Under the pieces are notes generated by a model. That model made no database searches and had not been told where the DNA came from. It saw only the letters and a list, made by a program, of their open reading frames with translations. DNA of 64,000 nucleotides from CAVROP01 sp050012175 (GTDB lineage: Bacteria > Acidobacteriota > Terriglobia > UBA7540). Of this stretch, positions 61,890 to 64,000 are shown in pieces. Made by a program: the position numbers and the translations under genes. Location: the NCBI GenBank assembly GCA_050012175.1, contig JBEKHR010000004.1:1-64000 (forward strand), given 5' to 3'. Each line of letters begins with the position of its first letter. Positions within the stretch are counted from its first letter, which is position 1.

Positions 61890-62366
61890 ATGGCCCTGGC
61901 CGCCCTAATCCTGATCCTTTCCAGCGCGTTCTTCCTCTTCTATCTCCAGGTCACTTGCCAACGCCTCCTGCGCCGGCAATTCGACCGAGAGTACTTCCTG
62001 GCCATTGTCAATGCCAACCGTCTGGAGTTCCCTGCGGTGCGCCGGACGTTGGAAGAATTCAACGCGCCCGTCGACTACCCCCGGCTGCGCATGATGCTCA
62101 AGTGTGATTTCCTGGCACTAACTTACCTGCTCAAAAATGCCGTCAACGTGGACCAGCGCTATTCGCGTGAAGAGCAGTTATTGATGCTCTACTTCCGCCT
62201 GGCCTTCGCTTCCCTTATCACCCGGCATTGGCTCCGAGTGCGTGAAAAACCGGCCATCCTGAAGCTGACGGCGGTTCTCCAGTACTTCGCCAACGTCGTG
62301 GGCCAGCGCGTGGACACCGTCCGCTTCGCCAACCTGGCCGCCTCCGATTACCTTCTAGATTCTTAA
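61890..62366 (+). CDS. 158-residue membrane-anchored protein of unknown function, copy 3 of 3
   Basis: Third member of the family: hydrophobic N-terminal helix (LAALILILSSAFFLFYLQ), then FDREYFL, EFNAPVDYPRLRMMLKCDF, LTYLLKNAVNVDQRYS and FANLAASDYLLDS. The same start context (GAGGTGAACG before the ATG) as the others. Differences from copy 2 are spread over the protein. It ends shortly before a good intrinsic terminator at 62389-62432, which would close the transcript of the tandem pair. Function unknown. Confidence 0.75.
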   Translation: MALAALILILSSAFFLFYLQVTCQRLLRRQFDREYFLAIVNANRLEFPAVRRTLEEFNAPVDYPRLRMMLKCDFLALTYLLKNAVNVDQRYSREEQLLMLYFRLAFASLITRHWLRVREKPAILKLTAVLQYFANVVGQRVDTVRFANLAASDYLLDS

Positions 62367-62388
62367 CGGTGGGTGGTATGTGGTAGGC

Positions 62389-62432
62389 GGTAGGTGGGAA
62401 AAACGTCAACTTCCTCTTCCCACCCACCTTTT
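62389..62432 (+). terminator. Intrinsic terminator after the tandem 158-residue genes
   Basis: GGTAGGTGGGAA (62389-62400) pairs with TTCCCACCCACC (62417-62428) with one mismatch; the loop is 16 bases and TTTT follows. It lies 22 bases after the stop of copy 3. Confidence 0.6.
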
Positions 62433-62900
62433 CCTGTCAGACCTCTGATTTCTGCCTCTTTGCTCGTCCGGCCGCGGCGGGTCACTGGTCACTGTTCTCA
62501 CATCACTCATTAAGGCAGCACCATTCGCCCAGCGTGGTTTTAGCTGGCGGATTTCAGAAGTCTGCGGCGCTCGTAAACCAGGAAAATCGGTACAGCATTC
62601 GTTTTTTCTTCGCTTGGCACGGAGCTGCAATATGGGTAAAAGGGAGTACGCGCCGGATGTCGGCGGGCATCTTGGCGCCGGGGAAGGCACATCGCAGATC
62701 AATGGCCGCAACCAAGAGCCAGAGGCAGAGGTGTAGAGAAAACTCTGTGGCTTTGCTACCCTTGGCGCCCTGGCTCCGTGTTCTCCTGACCATTGGCGTA
62801 AGAGCTTTTCACCAAGGAGAACAGAGCGCGGCCCTCGGCCGCAGCCAAAAGCAGATTCTTCTCCCGTAAGGACGACTCGGGCCTCGCGAAAGGACTCATC
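62433..62900. other. Intergenic region upstream of the acyl-CoA synthetase
   Basis: No credible gene. Part of it (about 62720-62830; CTCTGTGGCTTTG, CTCCGTGTTCTCC, CACCAAGGAGAACAGAG) resembles dispersed low-complexity repeats found between genes in many soil bacteria. No promoter was identified. Confidence 0.35.
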
Positions 62901-64000
62901 ATGCATCCCCTTGACTCACTTCTCAAGCCACAATCGATTGCGGTGGTCGGCGCCTCGCGCAGGACCGGCTCGATTGGCCGCCAGATTCTGCACCAATTGA
63001 TTGAATTCGAATATCGGGGCATGCTTTTTCCCGTCAATCCCAAGGCGGATTTCGTTCACTCGATGAAAGCTTATCCATCGGTCAGTTCTATCCCTGACCA
63101 AGTGGACTTGGCGATTATCGTGGTGCCGCGCGAAGCAGTGCTGGCGGTTGTGGACGATTGCGGGAAAAAAGGTGTGAAAGGCTTGGTGGTCATTACGGCG
63201 GGTTTTTCTGAGACAGGTGACGAGGGGAGGAGGATGGAGGCCGAGCTGGGGGAGCGAATTCGGCGTTACGGGATGCGCATGATCGGACCCAACTGCATGG
63301 GATTGATCCACACCGACCCGGCGGTCCACATGGACGCCACCTTTGCGCCCACTTTGCCGCTGACCGGCCGTATCGCCTTCATGTCGCAGAGCGGAGCGCT
63401 GGGGGTTGCTATCCTGAACATCGCCCAACAGCTCGACATCGGCTTCTCCTACTTTGTGGGACTCGGCAACCGCACCGATGTATCCAGCAACGACATGCTG
63501 CTCTACTGGGAGGATGATCCGAACACGGACCTGATCCTGATGTACCTGGAGTCATTCGGCAATACAAAGCGCTTCATGCAGATTGCGCGCCGCATCTCAA
63601 AGCGCAAGCCCATCCTGGCGGTGAAGTCAGGCCGGACCGAGGCAGGAGCGCGGGCGGCATCGTCACATACGGGCGCACTCTCGGCGCGCCAGGGTCTGGA
63701 TATCGCTGCAGACGCGCTCCTGGAACAGTCCGGAGTAATCCGGGTAAACACCGTGGAAGAGCTTTTCGATCTGACACTGGGCTTTTCCAAGAACCCGCTG
63801 CCGCGCGGGAACCGGCTGGGGATTCTGACCAACGCGGGCGGGCCGGCGATTATGGCCACCGACACGGCTGTCAGCCTCGGCCTCCGGCTGGCCGAGCTTT
63901 CCCAGAGGACGCGCCAGGAGTTGCGCCGCCTGCTGCCCCCAGAGGCCATCGTTCAGAACCCGGTTGACATGACCGGCAAAGCCGATCGGACCAGGTACGA
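62901..64000 (+). CDS. CoA-binding acyl-CoA synthetase (acetate-CoA ligase ADP-forming type), partial
   Basis: The frame runs from the ATG at 62901 (AAGGA seven bases upstream) off the right edge; 366 codons are visible. Residues 1-130 form the CoA-binding Rossmann domain (LLKPQSIAVVGASRRTGSIG, then FPVNPKA and VDLAIIVVPREAV). About 140-290 is the succinyl-CoA ligase-like domain with MIGPNCMG, MSQSGALGVAIL and the SHTGAL segment. The histidine there is the usual phospho-carrier position in ADP-forming enzymes. This family makes ATP from acyl-CoA or activates acids, and protein lysine acetyltransferases of the Pat type share the same core. The C-terminal ATP-grasp part is outside the window, so the exact activity is open. 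Confidence 0.88.
   Translation, partial: MHPLDSLLKPQSIAVVGASRRTGSIGRQILHQLIEFEYRGMLFPVNPKADFVHSMKAYPSVSSIPDQVDLAIIVVPREAVLAVVDDCGKKGVKGLVVITAGFSETGDEGRRMEAELGERIRRYGMRMIGPNCMGLIHTDPAVHMDATFAPTLPLTGRIAFMSQSGALGVAILNIAQQLDIGFSYFVGLGNRTDVSSNDMLLYWEDDPNTDLILMYLESFGNTKRFMQIARRISKRKPILAVKSGRTEAGARAASSHTGALSARQGLDIAADALLEQSGVIRVNTVEELFDLTLGFSKNPLPRGNRLGILTNAGGPAIMATDTAVSLGLRLAELSQRTRQELRRLLPPEAIVQNPVDMTGKADRTRY

Larger units (their letters stand above)
60867..62366. repeat. Tandem duplication of the leader/small ORF/158-residue gene module
   Basis: Two modules follow head to tail: leader, small ORF and gene at 60867-61525 and again at 61685-62366, with equivalent points about 840 bp apart. The link between them (61526-61684) consists of the sequence that also follows copy 1 (17742-17822) fused to the sequence that precedes copy 1 (from about 16982). 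The tandem pair therefore contains a complete repeat period. Confidence 0.8.

Noticed and set aside
62406..62906. Minus-strand 166-codon frame
   Set aside because: Composition typical of noncoding GC-rich DNA (Arg/Pro/Ser), no motif, and it covers repeat-like intergenic sequence.

Overview
The window looks like chromosomal DNA of a soil-type Acidobacteriota bacterium. This is inferred from the GC-rich sequence and the protein repertoire: choice-of-anchor D and SBBP-repeat surface proteins, a CubicO-type serine hydrolase with an extra N-terminal domain, a TonB-like energiser, large GT-C and DUF2029 membrane glycosyltransferases and a complete Tad (Flp) pilus locus. No rRNA, ribosomal protein or other decisive marker is present, so the assignment stays an inference. 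The only RNA gene found is a tRNA-Arg (anticodon CCT) near 59.3 kb.

Layout. 1-10 kb: the tip of an IS630-type transposase gene, two copies of a TA-flanked MITE-like element, a 1543-residue protein (PilZ, seven long coiled-coil repeats, one membrane segment, a C-terminal domain), an anchor-D lipoprotein and a cysteine synthase. 10-21 kb: TadG and TadE with their own promoter, gene remnants, a GAF/GGDEF/HD-GYP cyclic-di-GMP enzyme carrying a fresh internal duplication, the first of three copies of a 158-residue membrane protein, and a secreted serine hydrolase. 21-30 kb: the main Tad operon on the minus strand (flp, tadV, cpaB, cpaC, cpaE, cpaF, tadB, tadC, a 32-residue membrane peptide, a DUF192 protein) behind a sigma-54-like promoter. 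30-43.5 kb: a membrane-glycan cluster on the minus strand with GT-C, GT2 and GT87 enzymes, a methyltransferase and decayed duplicates. 43.8-51.8 kb: a sigma-54 activator with a degenerate receiver, a TonB-like protein, two PilZ proteins, a PAS sensor without an output domain, a STAS protein and a small beta-barrel. 52-57 kb: a giant SBBP/anchor-D surface protein. 57-64 kb: small secreted proteins, tRNA-Arg, a pirin, two more copies of the 158-residue family in tandem, and the start of an acyl-CoA synthetase.

The common theme is surface structure under cyclic-di-GMP and sigma-54 control. The Tad machine assembles Flp pili. Three PilZ proteins and one combined diguanylate cyclase/phosphodiesterase could sense and set cyclic-di-GMP. 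A sigma-54 activator is encoded 14 kb from a sigma-54-like promoter in front of flp. The glycosyltransferase cluster could decorate the envelope or the pili.

Two items look most novel. The first is a domain of about 110 residues shared by the C-terminus of the giant PilZ/coiled-coil protein and a small stand-alone membrane protein 36 kb away. The second is a three-copy module consisting of a highly conserved upstream region, a tiny ORF and a 158-residue membrane protein.
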